From Triops longicaudatus (lineage: Eukaryota > Arthropoda > Branchiopoda > Notostraca > Triopsidae): a stretch of 64,000 nt of DNA. Each line of letters opens with the position of its first letter. Within the stretch, counting starts at the first letter, position 1. The notes under the pieces were generated by a model. It was not told the DNA's origin and ran no database searches. It saw nothing but the letters and a program-made list of their open reading frames with translations. The DNA is taken from NCBI GenBank assembly GCA_022885665.1, contig JAGQDJ010000125.1:1-64000 (forward strand), read 5' to 3'. Of this stretch, positions 26,186 through 40,905 are shown one piece after another. A program made the translations under genes and the position numbers.

Positions 26186-26361
26186 TCAAACCCTCCAGCT
26201 AAATAGATCTTATGGCCATTCCCAGCTAAGTCTTCAGATATCTATGACAACTTTTTCAAATCGTTTTTGTTAAGTTTTAGCTATTGTGTTGACTCTACTT
26301 CGTGAGTTGTTCTCGGGGATAATTTGGTGCAAGACATATCACACATTGTGTGAAACTGTAG

Positions 26362-26367
26362 AATAAA
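26362..26367 (+). terminator. polyadenylation signal of MXRA7-like gene
   Basis: AATAAA 177 nt downstream of the stop, in an otherwise non-coding stretch. Confidence 0.6.
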
Positions 26368-26972
26368 GTGATTTCGAAAAGTGATCCTTAAATCAACCTT
26401 TTACCTTTTGCTTTAATTTCACGCTCTGCGATGTATTAAACAAGCAGAAAAGTAATAAATACTTAACGTATGTGGTATTCAATCTCGCTGTTGTATTCCA
26501 TGTGTACATACATAACAGTATCAACACAGGTAAAATAAAAAAAAAAAATTAAAATAACTAACTTCTAAATCTAACGCCGAAATTAAATATTTCAAACAGA
26601 ATAACAGTGCTAAGTTGTTTACCTAGTGATATTATTTCAGGCCTACAATCAATGCAGAAACTTTAGCATCAAATTCACAAAAATGTTCAGTATTTCACCG
26701 TTTACTTGGAACACAACGCAAGTGGCAACTACACCCGTTTTGGACGCATCTTACGGAGGAGCGTTTCAGCTTGACCTAGGCTTCGTTAAAAATTCCATTT
26801 CTCGTCCACTAATTGGAAAACAAACAACCCCTATCCCTCGACTCCCTGACAAATATGACTTCTTAACCCTGGAAACTCGTGCACACAACTCCTTATGCGA
26901 TTATAATTCAGGTATAATGACCACTGTACAATGCGGAATAGCAAGTCATGAGTGCACGATTCGCGTATTGCG

Positions 26973-26980
26973 TATAAAAG
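26973..26980 (+). promoter_or_regulatory. TATA box of IR-A
   Basis: TATAAAAG lies 47 nt before the IR-A ATG. IR-C has TATATAT at nearly the same distance (36173-36179), supporting a conserved core promoter with a very short 5' UTR. Confidence 0.55.
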
Positions 26981-27019
26981 GGAGCGTAAAACCAAGTTTC
27001 TACCCATGATAAAGTTAAA

Positions 27020-30082
<3,063 letters not shown>

Positions 30083-31441
30083 TACCGGCTGACATGTTCA
30101 AAAACGGACACTTGCAAGAATTTAATTTGAATTAGCTGTATTTACCCAGAATACGACCCTTCCCATTAGTATGAAGCAAGTCTGATAATATCTCTCACAA
30201 CCTTTGCTGTAATAGAAAGGTAAAGCTGCACAAAAGTATGCACCAGCGATGTGTATTTACTCTGATAAGTGTCTCACACGTAAAAGTTATTATTAATGAA
30301 TGAACTATAATCCTATATTGTGCACAGTACTCCGTAAACGCAATGCAAAACGAGTATTCCGCGTTATCTGGTTTGTCATACATAAATGTTAATGCGAACA
30401 CAGTAAAAAAATCGCTGCAACAGCCACGTAAAATTTTCGTAAAACTCAAATACATAATGTAATTATACAAAATACACTAATGCTGAAAAAATAACACCTT
30501 TTTATGGTTAATAAAAACCGCTTAAGTATGAAAGTAATAGTAAAGCTTTACAGCTCCCTGCAACGGTTTCAACATGATTTCATGGGAATGCTTAAAAGTT
30601 TTCTCTCCGGTTTCCCTTCAAGATCGAGGTTGCATGTCACTTTCAGTTTCCAAAGTCAATTTTCTGTTTTTCATTAATTCCTTCGATTAACCTTACCGCT
30701 TAACCTTTCCATGGCAAGGAGTTTCGGTTTGTCTACAATAGTTCAGGTGCTCTACGTCCCACGAAGCACATCCGCAAGAAAACGAAAAAAAAGAAAAAAA
30801 AAAGAAAAGGTACATCAAGTACCAGCGAAGCTTATTATTGTGGAAGGACTTTTTTTTTTTTTAACGGTCAATAGTAGATTCAGGCCTTCCTGAGTATTCG
30901 CTATGCATGTAGTTTGCACTTTCCAAGTTTACTTTGCACATTAAATTTTTTCCCTATCAACCCTGATTTTCTCTAACTTTTTTCTATGAAAGAATTACTT
31001 TTGAAATAATTTTTTTATATTTTTTATGCATATTTGTTGCTGCAACGTGTTTGAAATGGCTTTTCATCTTGACATTTCGAAACAGAACGCTAAATAAAAC
31101 AAACCTTTGTGCCAGGTCGCTTAAATGACACAAAATCGGACATTCTGGGCGAATTTTTGAACGTCACATTCTACAACACTCCGTCGAAGGAAGAGATGGA
31201 CGAAACGGTGTATTAAAATTTGTGAAGTCATAAAAGGTCACTTAACAATGGCGACTCGGACATGAATTTGAAACAGAATCGCTATGACGAAAAGACTTTT
31301 TTAAGATGGATGAATTTTCAAGAGAGAGGTACCAAAGGACAATACATAAATCTAGCGACCAGGCATGCCTTTCATATAGCGACCGGTATTGAAGAAAGCA
31401 CGTACTTGAGCACAAGGCTGCATAGTAGAAACTTTGTTAAA
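30083..31441. other. intergenic IR-A to IR-B
   Basis: About 1.36 kb, AT-rich, with an A-rich stretch near 30780-30810. No IR remnant or other gene recognised. A weak CATATA at 31371 may be the IR-B core promoter. The open frame starting at 31262 runs in frame into IR-B exon 1, but the signal peptide sets the start at 31442. Confidence 0.55.
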
Positions 31442-34400
31442 ATGGTTTGGAAGCTATTCGTGGTTGTCCTGATTATGGTAACTCGCACTGAAAGCTACCG
31501 TATTCGTAAAAATTGTGCTTTATTATATCTCTAGAGGATCCTATACATTTTTTTGTAGGTGTAATTTACGATGATTTCTACCAAATCTTTGTTGACATCT
31601 ATTGGAAGAACTCACTTGACTTGTTATTTAGAGAAATGGTACTAAGTTACGGGGAAAACCACCTTAATTTTCAGAAGTATCAGCCAAGACGTACGTAATT
31701 AAACCTCAATCATATTTTTTAAGTTGCTACGTAATAGTGCTAAAGGCAAATTTTTTCAACTAAATTAATCAAATCACTTATCAATACTTTCTACAATTTA
31801 ATAAGTAACTGTGTAATTTTGCAAAAGCTCCTTATTGCATTAGACTGAACAGTGATTCAAAAAATCGAACTAGAAGTTAAAAACAACTTTAAAACTAATA
31901 ATCGAGTAAAAATAACTAACTGGAAAGAATTTAAAAAGACATTTAAAAAGATACAATTCAAAAGAAAGGTATTTAAAATTTTCAAATGCACTCTTTATTT
32001 TGTCTCAGCTAGAAAAATGCGTAGAATGTCACTTATCTATGTGCTTCTTAACGTTATAATCGTAAATTTTTTTATGAATTTCTAGGAAACGAATTTTTCA
32101 ACGAAGGCCAAAATGCAAGAACGTTAGTTTTATCAAATTGTGTCCGTTCCTCGCTTGTCAATAAGAGACGGCAATCTGGTAGCACTTTTGCGTTAGATAC
32201 GCAACCTTGTGAAGGAAAGCCAGACAACGCAATTCCTTTATCCTGGTCTCAAGTATTTTAACCCAGTCCATTTAACGCTTTCATAATTCTGTTTACTAGG
32301 AAAACCCGATCTGCTTTCACGCTCGTTTGCGAGAATGGCTGGTTCGTTCTGATGACATGATAGCGTCGAACGTCATAAAGACACCTCAGAGTGGAGTGGT
32401 GAATTTTGCTTTACCGGAGTCGTGTTTCCTCAACCGGCAAAACACTCGCTTCACCACAGTTGCAAGCAAGCTGGAATCTGCTAGGTTGCACGTTAAAGGG
32501 AAGAACGTTCGTGCTGGAGTCTTGCATGTAACTTTTGCTTCAATTTTACAATTTTAGAAAATACTGTAACCAAAAACGGTTTAGATTCCTCCATCCAGCG
32601 AGATAAAGACAGTTGCAAACTCCACCAAAGTTGTAAGTTTCGTCGGCCACATCCGGAACTTGACAGACCTCTTGTTTTTCTCAATCAGAGCTTCGTATGA
32701 ACATAAACTTAATTCTAACGTATAATACATAGACATTGTAATACAATGACTTTTTAGGTACACGCCCATTGCTCCCTTGGATCGCACCTTAGGTGTTTTC
32801 CGTAACGGTGCTTGGAACGGTCTTATTGGGATGATGCTCAGAAAAGTAAGACCTTGTGCAAATAAAAATAAATAGCTAAAAATCAATTTGAAGAAACAGT
32901 CATATCAGACTATAAACGAATTGTAGGAAGTTGACGTTTGCTCCGCACCATTCTATATAACATACGAAAGGTACCAGGCGGTGGAGTACACACCAATCAT
33001 GAATGACATGGTGAGCACCATCGTCATACGAGCTCCTCAAGAAGAAACCAAACTGTGGGCAGCCATTACAATTTACAACTGGGAGGTGAATTATTTACAT
33101 TAAAATTATTCTAATTAAAATAAAAATTATTTTCATTAAAATTCAAATTATTTTAATTAAAATTCACATTATTTTAATTAAAATTCACATTATTTTAATT
33201 AAAATTCACATTATTTTAATTAAAATTCAAATTATTTTAATTAAAATTCACATTATTTTCATTAAAATAATTTAAGCTCACAGAGAATTTTTAAAAATTG
33301 TTTGATTTATTTTTCTATTTGGAAGACCAGTGAAAGTTTTGCCTCTTTGCTGGCATATCCTTTGAGATTTAGTTCAGTGTGCAATATTTAACTATTTTTT
33401 AAAAACTGTACTTAACATAGATTGCCTACCGTAAAGGAATTTTAAAGGGTAATGAACACCAAAAATAAATATTAAGATTTTGATAGCTTCATTTTATGCA
33501 CATTATTGTAAGAATGCAGAATTTCGTTTCAATTTTTTCTGACGAGCCGTTCCACAGTTATTGCCTTGCGAATTTTCCGCCGCGCGAATACGTCACTGAG
33601 GACATCACGCGGTCTCGCTAAACCAATAAAATCTGCCAGCTTTCTGCCCGCATGTGTCAATGATTCCCCGTGATGCCTCGGCACCACGTGACCGTGCTGG
33701 ACCAATGGCAAAAATACCCAATTTTAAAATGTTCGATTTCTTGTTTCTTGAATATTTTCCTTATTATTTCGTTCGTGATAAAAAGAAACACATATATAGA
33801 AGCTAGATTTTTTGCTCTTTTTTATAATACAAAGTTGTTTTGTTGGATTATCTACAGAAAGATTCTATTTTTTCCCAGGTATGGACATGTCTTTTATGCA
33901 CTATGGTAATCTTCGCATTGACGATGAGGCTTATGATCCGCGCAGCTCACGATTACGAAACTACGTCTAACAGTTTTTCTTGTCATTTACTGTACATACT
34001 GAGAGTTGTTATTGGACAAGGTGAGGTGAATTTCCTTTAACAATTATAAATAAAAAAATATACAAGAATAATAAGGAAATAATACATTGTGTCTTAGGGG
34101 AGGGCTTAATGGCAAAAGCACACTCTATAAGATTATTGGCAGCTGTTTGGTGTCTGGCTGCTGTAATATTAGTTAACGTTTACACTTCGATGCTTATGTC
34201 ATCGCTGATCGCCCCTTCCTTTCGTCCAGACGCGGATTCTTTGGAAGACCTCCTGTACCGTACCAATTTGGAGCCTTTGGCAAAAAGCGGGACTTCGTGG
34301 GAGAATTTAATCCTGGTAGCATTTTTTTATTACAAAGCACCGAAGCACTGTCAATATCGCCTCATAGGAATCGAACCTTGAAGCTGTGAAAATCGTCGCA

Positions 34401-35125
34401 CAAAAATTCCGGAAGAATCCTAATAAACATTGGGTAGCCAGCAATGACGAAGGCATCAAATCGGTTCTAACAGGGAAACACGCTTTCTTATCGGTAAACG
34501 GAATGTAAAAAAAGTCGATTACACTAAGGTTTTCTTTGCATAAGACACGCAATATGCTACAATACGAAGTAGCGAAAGATTTTGATGAACTTAACAAGTG
34601 TCGGTTATATATCACGAAACACGGATTCAGTAAAGAATATCTCGTTTCGGCTATACGTAAAGGCGATCCGTGGAACGAAGCTTTTCACTATGGGTAAATT
34701 GTACTTTCGGTGTCCTTTTCATCAACGTTTTAACTTTGCGGTATTTTTATTTAATTTTAATTCCTCGAACTTTTTAAATTTCTCTATATTTCACTATTCC
34801 GTTTTTCACAGTTTTATTACATATGCGTTTAATACACAACTTACAAAGCTAGTATTTGATTAGGGTCATGGCACTTGGTGCTCACGGTTGGTTTAAGTAC
34901 TGGGACTTTGCCAGTGCAACGGCCAATAAACGAGGAACTGTGGCGTGTCTGAAAGCGAAACCACGGCCTAGTTCCAAACTGCTCCAGATACCCGATTTAA
35001 CCAGTGGATTTCTTGTGCTGGGCATTGGGATAAATATTGCTGTAATATTATTCATCCTAGAAAACCTAACCGCTTTCAAGATATCTCGCATTTTGTTCAC
35101 TTGCAAGAAAAAGTCAAGCGGATAG
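31442..35125 (+). CDS. ionotropic receptor-like channel IR-B
   Basis: Paralogue of IR-A with the same 12 exons and phases: 31442-31505, 31559-31690, 32086-32252, 32300-32527, 32585-32694, 32758-32845, 32927-33085, 33879-34020, 34098-34315, 34368-34493, 34545-34693 and 34864-35125; 614 residues. Signal peptide MVWKLFVVVLIMVTRTES. S1 has NGAWNGLIGMM and APFYITYER with the ligand-lobe Arg near 278. The TM1 exon begins VWTCLLCTMVIFA; the pore loop is RVVIGQG; TM2 shows LAAVWCLAAVILVNVYTSML; S2 has SLEDLLYR and SGTSWEN. TM3 lies in the last exon (FLVLGIGINIAVILFIL), followed by a short basic tail CKKKSSG. Introns 2 (395 nt) and 7 (793 nt) are enlarged and intron 7 carries a 21-bp minisatellite. 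Start chosen by the signal peptide and alignment to IR-A and IR-C. Confidence 0.85.
33095..33272 (+). repeat. 21-bp AT-rich minisatellite
   Basis: About eight units of a 21-nt repeat containing ATTTTAATTAAAAT plus TCACATT or TCAAATT, in intron 7 of IR-B. Each unit holds a self-complementary core. Confidence 0.85.
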
Positions 35126-36218
35126 CGGCCGGGAAACGAAGTCCAGTGCATCTAAGGACACGCCTCCTCTTCCGCAAGAATTGTGCTATGAATTTTTGGA
35201 TATAACGAAATCTTTTATGTTTTACGCACTAAAAAGATCTTTTCGACTCGAAAACGTACAGTAACTGTGGCTTACTAGATAGCGTACGGTAAAATGGGGT
35301 AATTTCGAACGAAAAAGGGCCTTTTATTTTCGTGTTTCTTGTATATTTGGCTAATCTTTAAATAAAAGCAAAATAACTCCTGGCTCTGTGAATTGCTTTG
35401 CAGAATTACACTAAGCTTTACTTTCGACTTCACTGTAAAATTCGGGGAGTATTGTAATCTCAATCTCGGTGTTCAAAGTTACCCCACGATGCGTAAAACT
35501 TTGGAAGCAAACACAGAATTGCTCGGCAAAACTAAGAAATAGCACTTTTCCGGAAAATTTTTCCTTGCCATTGTTAACGTGAATCAGACGAACATCCTTG
35601 AACATTATCTTTACAGAAAGTGACTTTGGTTAGTTTAGCAAAAAATATTAATAAAAAGTGGTCGGTAGAAAAAGAGCTTCTAACGTCTCAAAACTTTTCT
35701 TTACACTCTTGGACTTGGTTGCACTTGCTACAGTTTCAACCACTGCTTTATGCTTTATTCGTGTATATCTACAGTCTTTTCAACTTTGAAGGAGGGCCTT
35801 TTTTTTTTTTTTTTTTTTTTAGTTTTCGCTGTGTAATTCAACATCGAATTTGCCTGAGGTAAAAGGTTACAACCGCGTTTTTAATTAGGTAACTAGAAAA
35901 GCTGGTCGACGAAGTTAGTGAGGTGATTGATAATTAACTCCGTCCTTTTGACTGTACAATTGCACAGGAAAGCATCTCTGCTAAGGGGCAAAACGCTCGA
36001 TTAGAAATTCCATCAACCCTGGGGACACACGAAGGTAGGCAAATGCCTATTAACCTTTGGAATCATAAGCAAACTATTATTTCCGAATCGCTATTTGAAA
36101 ACTGAAGCAAGACATACCTTGCGTTCTAAAACGAACTATGAACCAAATGATCTGTATGTTCGTAGCAAAGGGTATATATTGCCTAGAACCACAGCCGTGA
36201 AAAGATAAGCGTGTCAAA
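35126..36218. other. intergenic IR-B to IR-C
   Basis: About 1.1 kb with a poly-T tract near 35802-35820. No gene recognised. TATATAT at 36173-36179 lies 46 nt before the IR-C ATG and is a plausible core promoter. Confidence 0.55.
36173..36179 (+). promoter_or_regulatory. TATA box of IR-C
   Basis: TATATAT 46 nt upstream of the IR-C start, matching the spacing of the IR-A TATA box. Confidence 0.5.
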
Positions 36219-39200
36219 ATGTTGTGGAATGGCTTGGTGATTACATCCCTCTTGACGGCTGCTGCTAGCTACCACATACGTAAAAAACCTATTCTCCGCA
36301 CTACTTTGTTTGTACAGTAGAAAGTTTTAGGCGTGGTGTACGACGATTTGTACGAAAAATCCGTCCAAGAATACTGGAAAAACTCGCTAGAACTATTCAT
36401 CAGGCAATTTGTGTTGACGTACGAGCGACACCGTATTCAAATTCAAAAGTTTCACCCAAGATGTCAGTAATTCCGATTGAATTTCTACTTTTTTATATAA
36501 ATATATTATTTAATTATTTTTTATTTTGTATACACAAATTATTTCAGTAAAGGAGAAAAGAGACATTTGTAACGATTCACTTTTTAATTTTCTTACTCTG
36601 CATAAACTTAACTATGTTTGACATTTAAATCAGATAATCTTTTATATTTTTTAATTTTATATATAATATAATTTTATATATAATATAATTTTATATACAA
36701 TATAATTTTATATAATATAATTTCATATAATATAATTTTATCTTTTATAATTTCTTATAATCTAAGACATTTTAAATTAACAAACAGCGTAAGCCAGCGC
36801 CAACTGCGGTAATTAAGTTTTTTGCACAAAAATTTAAAGTTTCTTTATTTGTTTTTCTTTTAAAGCTTTTTATACACATTTGCTATCTAGTGCGCACGAA
36901 GGTACAAATATACGAATTTTTTACTGATGAAAACACAGGGAAAGAACTGTTCTACGATTTGTCCGACACCAGGACAATACAACTTACCAACTGCGCAAAT
37001 TCACTGTCATTTTACAAGAATAAAGCGCCAAACCACGTTTTCAGTTTTGACTTAATTCCTTGTGAGAGAACGAAATCCTCTAACGCAGTTCCCTTGTCTT
37101 GGTCACAAGTAATTTTAAACGTCACCAGTGCAATACAAACTACCAGATTTCTAGGAGAATTGGTATTGCTTTTACGCGCGTTTCCAACAATGGCTTTCTC
37201 GAACTGAAGACATCGAAGTTCTCGATAAAAGAAGGATCTCGCAAACTGAAACTTCTGCTTTCAAATTGCCACAATTTTGCTACTCCGACGGGCACAAAGC
37301 TCGTTATACCACAGTCGCTAGTCGGATCCAATCCGCGCGAATGCATATTAAAGGAAGAGATATACCGGTCGGAGTTTTCAACGTACAGTGCAACAATATA
37401 CCTAAAAAAAAAGATTACTAAAGAAGACTCTTAAAGGTCCTACCTTCAAGTGTGGTACAGATGGACGCGAACGGCACTGTTACGAGTTTCGGAGGCAACA
37501 TCAGGCAATTGACGGATTTGATGTTTCACTCACTCCGTGCTACGTAAGTTATTCGCTAATGCGCTAGTTATTTACCCTTTCCAGCTTCAAAAAGAGATTC
37601 CAGCCACACCTGGTCATTGCAATCTAATTCTAATACTTAATCGTTACTTTAAAAAGGCGAGGAAATGTCTACACCAAGAAATACTTTTTAAACCAAATTA
37701 TCGAATGAAATTCGATATGATTCGATATGACTCGATATGATATATGAATCGATATGATGAAATATCGAATGAAAAAGAGCTCGCAGACAATAGAAACTCA
37801 GAAATGGCGAAAATATTAGACTATTTTTAAAAATGTATCCCAATTTAGGTACACACCGATTGCACCTCCGGATCACAGCATGGGTTTGTATCAAAATGGC
37901 TCTTGGAACGGTCTCATCCGCATGATTCTAAATGGAGTTGGTTTTTATTGCTTAATATAACCTAGTTATTCCCAACTTACCGCTATTTATAGGACATTGA
38001 GTTTTGTTCAGCTCCGTATTTTATGACCTATGATCGATACCAAGCTATTGACTACACACCTAACGTTAACGACTTTGTGAACACTTTAATCATTCGGGCA
38101 CCTCAAGAAGAAACCAAGCTCTGGGCAGCAATTATAATTTACAACTGGGAGGTGCGTATCATTAGTATTGCTATTTCAGGACTACTGGGGTACTTACACT
38201 AGAAATAAAATAAAATTTAAGAATATTGTCACGTCACTAACCAACACTTGGTTGGATTTTACACTGACGTGGCTTTTCACGGGGCCCTGATCTGTCGTGG
38301 AAACAAAAAGACTAATACTCGGGTAGCCAACGGTATCTGTATTTGCACCCACATACAAACTCCACTCTCTCTTTTTAGCTTCTTCTCCCAGCTTCCCTGT
38401 CACTCTCCCTTTTTATAGCTTCTTCCCACCCAAACGAAATCAACGTAGTCCCTTTGGTTTCGGAGAAATGACTGTCATTAGTCCAGAAACCAAGGGTGCG
38501 GTGGGACAAAAAAGGGAAACTACGTTTAAACAAAACAATCGACAAATATTGGCGTGACAATATAAAGAAAGCAAAACAAATATATTAAATATAAGACATA
38601 AGTTTTAGAGCCTAAAACAGTGGCACTATTTCCAGGTTTGGGCTTGCCTTTGCAGTAGCATGATCGCGTTTGCCAGCGTGATGTGGCTCATTTCACGGAG
38701 CTTGCACGCAAAAGATAACTCTATGGCGTATCACCTGCTTTACGTCTTACGTATTATCGTCGGTCAAGGTAAGAGTATACACATAGTAAAGTATGTTAAG
38801 TAATTTTAACTACATTACTTAGGCGAAACATTGTACAGCAAAACGTTCTCCCTGCGAGTACTAGCAGCAGTGTGGTGCCTTGCGGCAGTTGTGTTGGTCA
38901 ATACTTATAATTCTATGCTAATGTCTTCGCTGATCACGCCTTATTTTCGTCCAGCAGCGGATTCTTTGGAAGATTTGGTATACAGTAGTGACTTGGAGCC
39001 ACTTGCTAAAAGCGGAACTTCTTGGGAAACCTTAATTATGGCAAGCATATGTGCTAGTGCAGTACTGAAGTAAATTAACGTTCCGGTATAGAATTCGAAC
39101 ACCGAAGCGATGAAGGTTGTCGCCCAAAAGTTTCGAAAACACCCTAGTAAACACTGGGTAACCAGCAATGAAGAGGGTATAAAACGAGTTCTTACTGGGA

Positions 39201-39794
39201 AATACGCTTATTTTTCGGTAAAAGATTAAACTACACACTGAATGAGTTGAAACGTACGCACCTTATTTTAAAGGTTTACAACATGCTACAATATGAAGTC
39301 GCTGCCGATTTTGAGAACCAAAACAAGTGCCGTTTGTATATTGCTAAACAAGGTTTCAGCAAGAGTTACGTTGTTGGCGCTATGCCCAAAGGCGGTCCGG
39401 CCAACGAAGCTTACAGCTATGGGTACAATTTCTCTATTAATTAGCTGATTTATTAGTAAACGGAGCAATGAGTTTGTATTTCAGCATTATTCTCCTTAAT
39501 GCTCATGGTTGGATGAAATACTGGGACCTTGCAAGTGCGACAAACTATAAACGTGGAACTCGGGCGTGTTTGAAGTCAAAAACGCGACCAACTTCCAAGT
39601 TACTCGCGTTGTCAGACTTAATCAGCGCGTTTCTTGTACTGGGCATCGGAGCTGGCGTGGCATTTATATTATTCTTATCTGAAACTCTCTGCATTACTCT
39701 TTTCTGCTCCTCTGGCGTCCCTGTATCGGCTCGCAAGAAAAGTGATAATCAATTAAGTCTTATATTACCAAGCACAGAATTCTCTTTTGCCTGA
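36219..39794 (+). CDS. ionotropic receptor-like channel IR-C
   Basis: Third paralogue, same 12-exon plan: 36219-36279, 36331-36462, 36891-37108, 37155-37382, 37437-37543, 37849-37936, 37993-38151, 38636-38768, 38823-39040, 39092-39217, 39274-39422 and 39485-39794; 642 residues. Signal peptide MLWNGLVITSLLTAAAS. Exon 3 is about 50 nt longer than in IR-A and IR-B. S1 has NGSWNGLIRMI and APYFMTYDR with Arg near 293. The TM1 exon starts VWACLCSSMIAFA; TM2 is LAAVWCLAAVVLVNTYNSML; S2 has SLEDL and SGTSWET. TM3 FLVLGIGAGVAFILFLSETL is followed by the longest C-terminal tail of the three. Intron 9 starts with GC (ATG|GCAAGC) where IR-A has GTAAGC. Intron 7 holds a probable MITE, intron 2 a TA-rich array and intron 5 CGATATGA repeats. 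Confidence 0.85.
36651..36755 (+). repeat. TA-rich repeat array
   Basis: Repeated ATAATTTTATATATAATAT-like units in intron 2 of IR-C. Confidence 0.75.
37711..37770 (+). repeat. CGATATGA short repeats
   Basis: Four or five degenerate copies of TTCGATATGA within 60 nt in intron 5 of IR-C. Confidence 0.7.
38226..38560. mobile_element. candidate TA-flanked MITE in IR-C intron 7
   Basis: The left end reads TTGTCACGTCA and the right end, reverse-complemented, TTGTCACGCCA, giving 10 of 11 matching terminal bases. Both ends are flanked by TA, as for Tc1/mariner-type insertions. The 335-bp interior has no transposase frame and contains a partial duplication around TTTTTAGCTTCTTC and TTTTTATAGCTTCTTC. 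The intron is much longer than intron 7 of IR-A, consistent with an insertion. A non-autonomous element is the best reading; TIR length beyond about 11 bp is not clear. Confidence 0.5.
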
Positions 39795-40220
39795 TCAAAA
39801 ATCGTTCCTACTCACAATGTGTACGGAAAGCGTCATCAGCAGTGACGTGAAACTCATAACTACTTGTTTAAAGCACGAGAATAATTGTAACCTGCCAATG
39901 ATTACCCTCAACTGAAATCCGAGCGCAGTGACCAAATAGCTTCACCAATTTTTCTAAGCTGAACTAATTGATAAATCACAACAGTTTTTCTTTGGGCTTG
40001 TCATATAACGTTCCAAGTCGCGAGTAGCGAAATAATACACACCTGAGTCAATAACGAATTGAGTCAACGTGAGTTGTTGTCGATCCAAATTACCTAACAA
40101 AACCGATCACAAATTACTAATTATTAAAGCGCCTTAAAATCCTAGAATAATTTCATCTTACTACCGGATTTTGCATGTAAAAGATGGTGAATTCATAACA
40201 GGTTCCCTATGTACAGATAA
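39795..40220. other. IR-C 3' flank
   Basis: IR-C 3' UTR and spacer of about 425 nt. No IR remnant or other feature recognised. Confidence 0.55.
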
Positions 40221-40883
40221 ATGTTTGCTACAACTGAAGGGACAAAAGAGGCCTTTGAAGTCGCGTGTTCACAACTTGAAAACAAAAACGACAGCAGAGC
40301 CTTTGCTCGGGGTACAAGAACGCAACAAGTGGCGCCTCCCATGAACAGCAACCACGAAATTGAATTTCTACTGTAAAGTATGCAGTACATTTTCGCTTTG
40401 ACGAACCCTTTTGTAACGAAACCTCGGCTATATTGTACCTTTTGCAGGGTACTGAATTCAGCAAATTTAAAGAAAACACGTCTGACGTTTAACTACTCGA
40501 TATACCGAACCGTTTATTGCTGGTCCCTAGAGGTTTGTAATAACAAGACTTTTCTGTATTTTCATTAGGACGATACAATCCACGTTACTCAGAAATTACA
40601 CCCTTATGATACTAATCACAAAAAATTACAAGAGAAAGAGAGGAATGCAACACAAGAAAGCAACGAAATTATTTATGTTCCACTTTCGAGGAATGGGGGT
40701 AAGGTTGTCCTATTCTTTTTTTTTTGTTACCACAGCGTCGTGTAAGGAAGTCTACTGCATAATTTAGGGAAGAACTACAACTTCTGTACGAGTAGATTCG
40801 TCACACAGACGCTGCAAACGCGTTCTACATACAAGCAATTTTCTTTCGTTCACCTTCCTGCGTATTTAGCAGTTTGTTTTTAA
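40221..40883 (+). CDS. candidate four-exon gene of unknown family
   Basis: A possible spliced gene: 40221-40372, 40448-40532, 40569-40698 and 40768-40883, 160 residues. The junctions are CT|GTAAAG, GAG|GTTTGT and GG|GTAAGG with acceptors TTTGCAG, CATTAG and TTTAG, and phases agree throughout. Exon 3 is the strongest: a hydrophilic open frame (HVTQKLHPYDTNHKKLQEKE) bounded by a stop, a good acceptor and a good donor. No signal peptide or known domain is visible. It ends 22 nt from the stop of the convergent minus-strand gene. With exons this short the chain could arise by chance. An alternative is that only part of it is real. Confidence 0.28.
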
Positions 40884-40905
40884 AAGCTTGACCTTGGGCC
40901 AGAGT

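Larger units (their letters stand above)
26186..27019. other. MXRA7-like 3' UTR and IR-A upstream region
   Basis: AATAAA at 26362-26367 probably ends the MXRA7-like mRNA. An open frame at 26626-27009 (127 codons) has no signal, motif or splice partner and ends just before the IR-A start, so I treat it as chance. A TATA box for IR-A is listed separately. Confidence 0.55.

Noticed and set aside
26626..27009. 127-codon frame just before IR-A
   Set aside because: Overlaps the IR-A TATA box region, lacks any IR motif and has no counterpart upstream of IR-B or IR-C.
31262..31441. Upstream in-frame extension of IR-B
   Set aside because: The extension would bury the signal peptide; IR-A and IR-C both start directly at the signal peptide.
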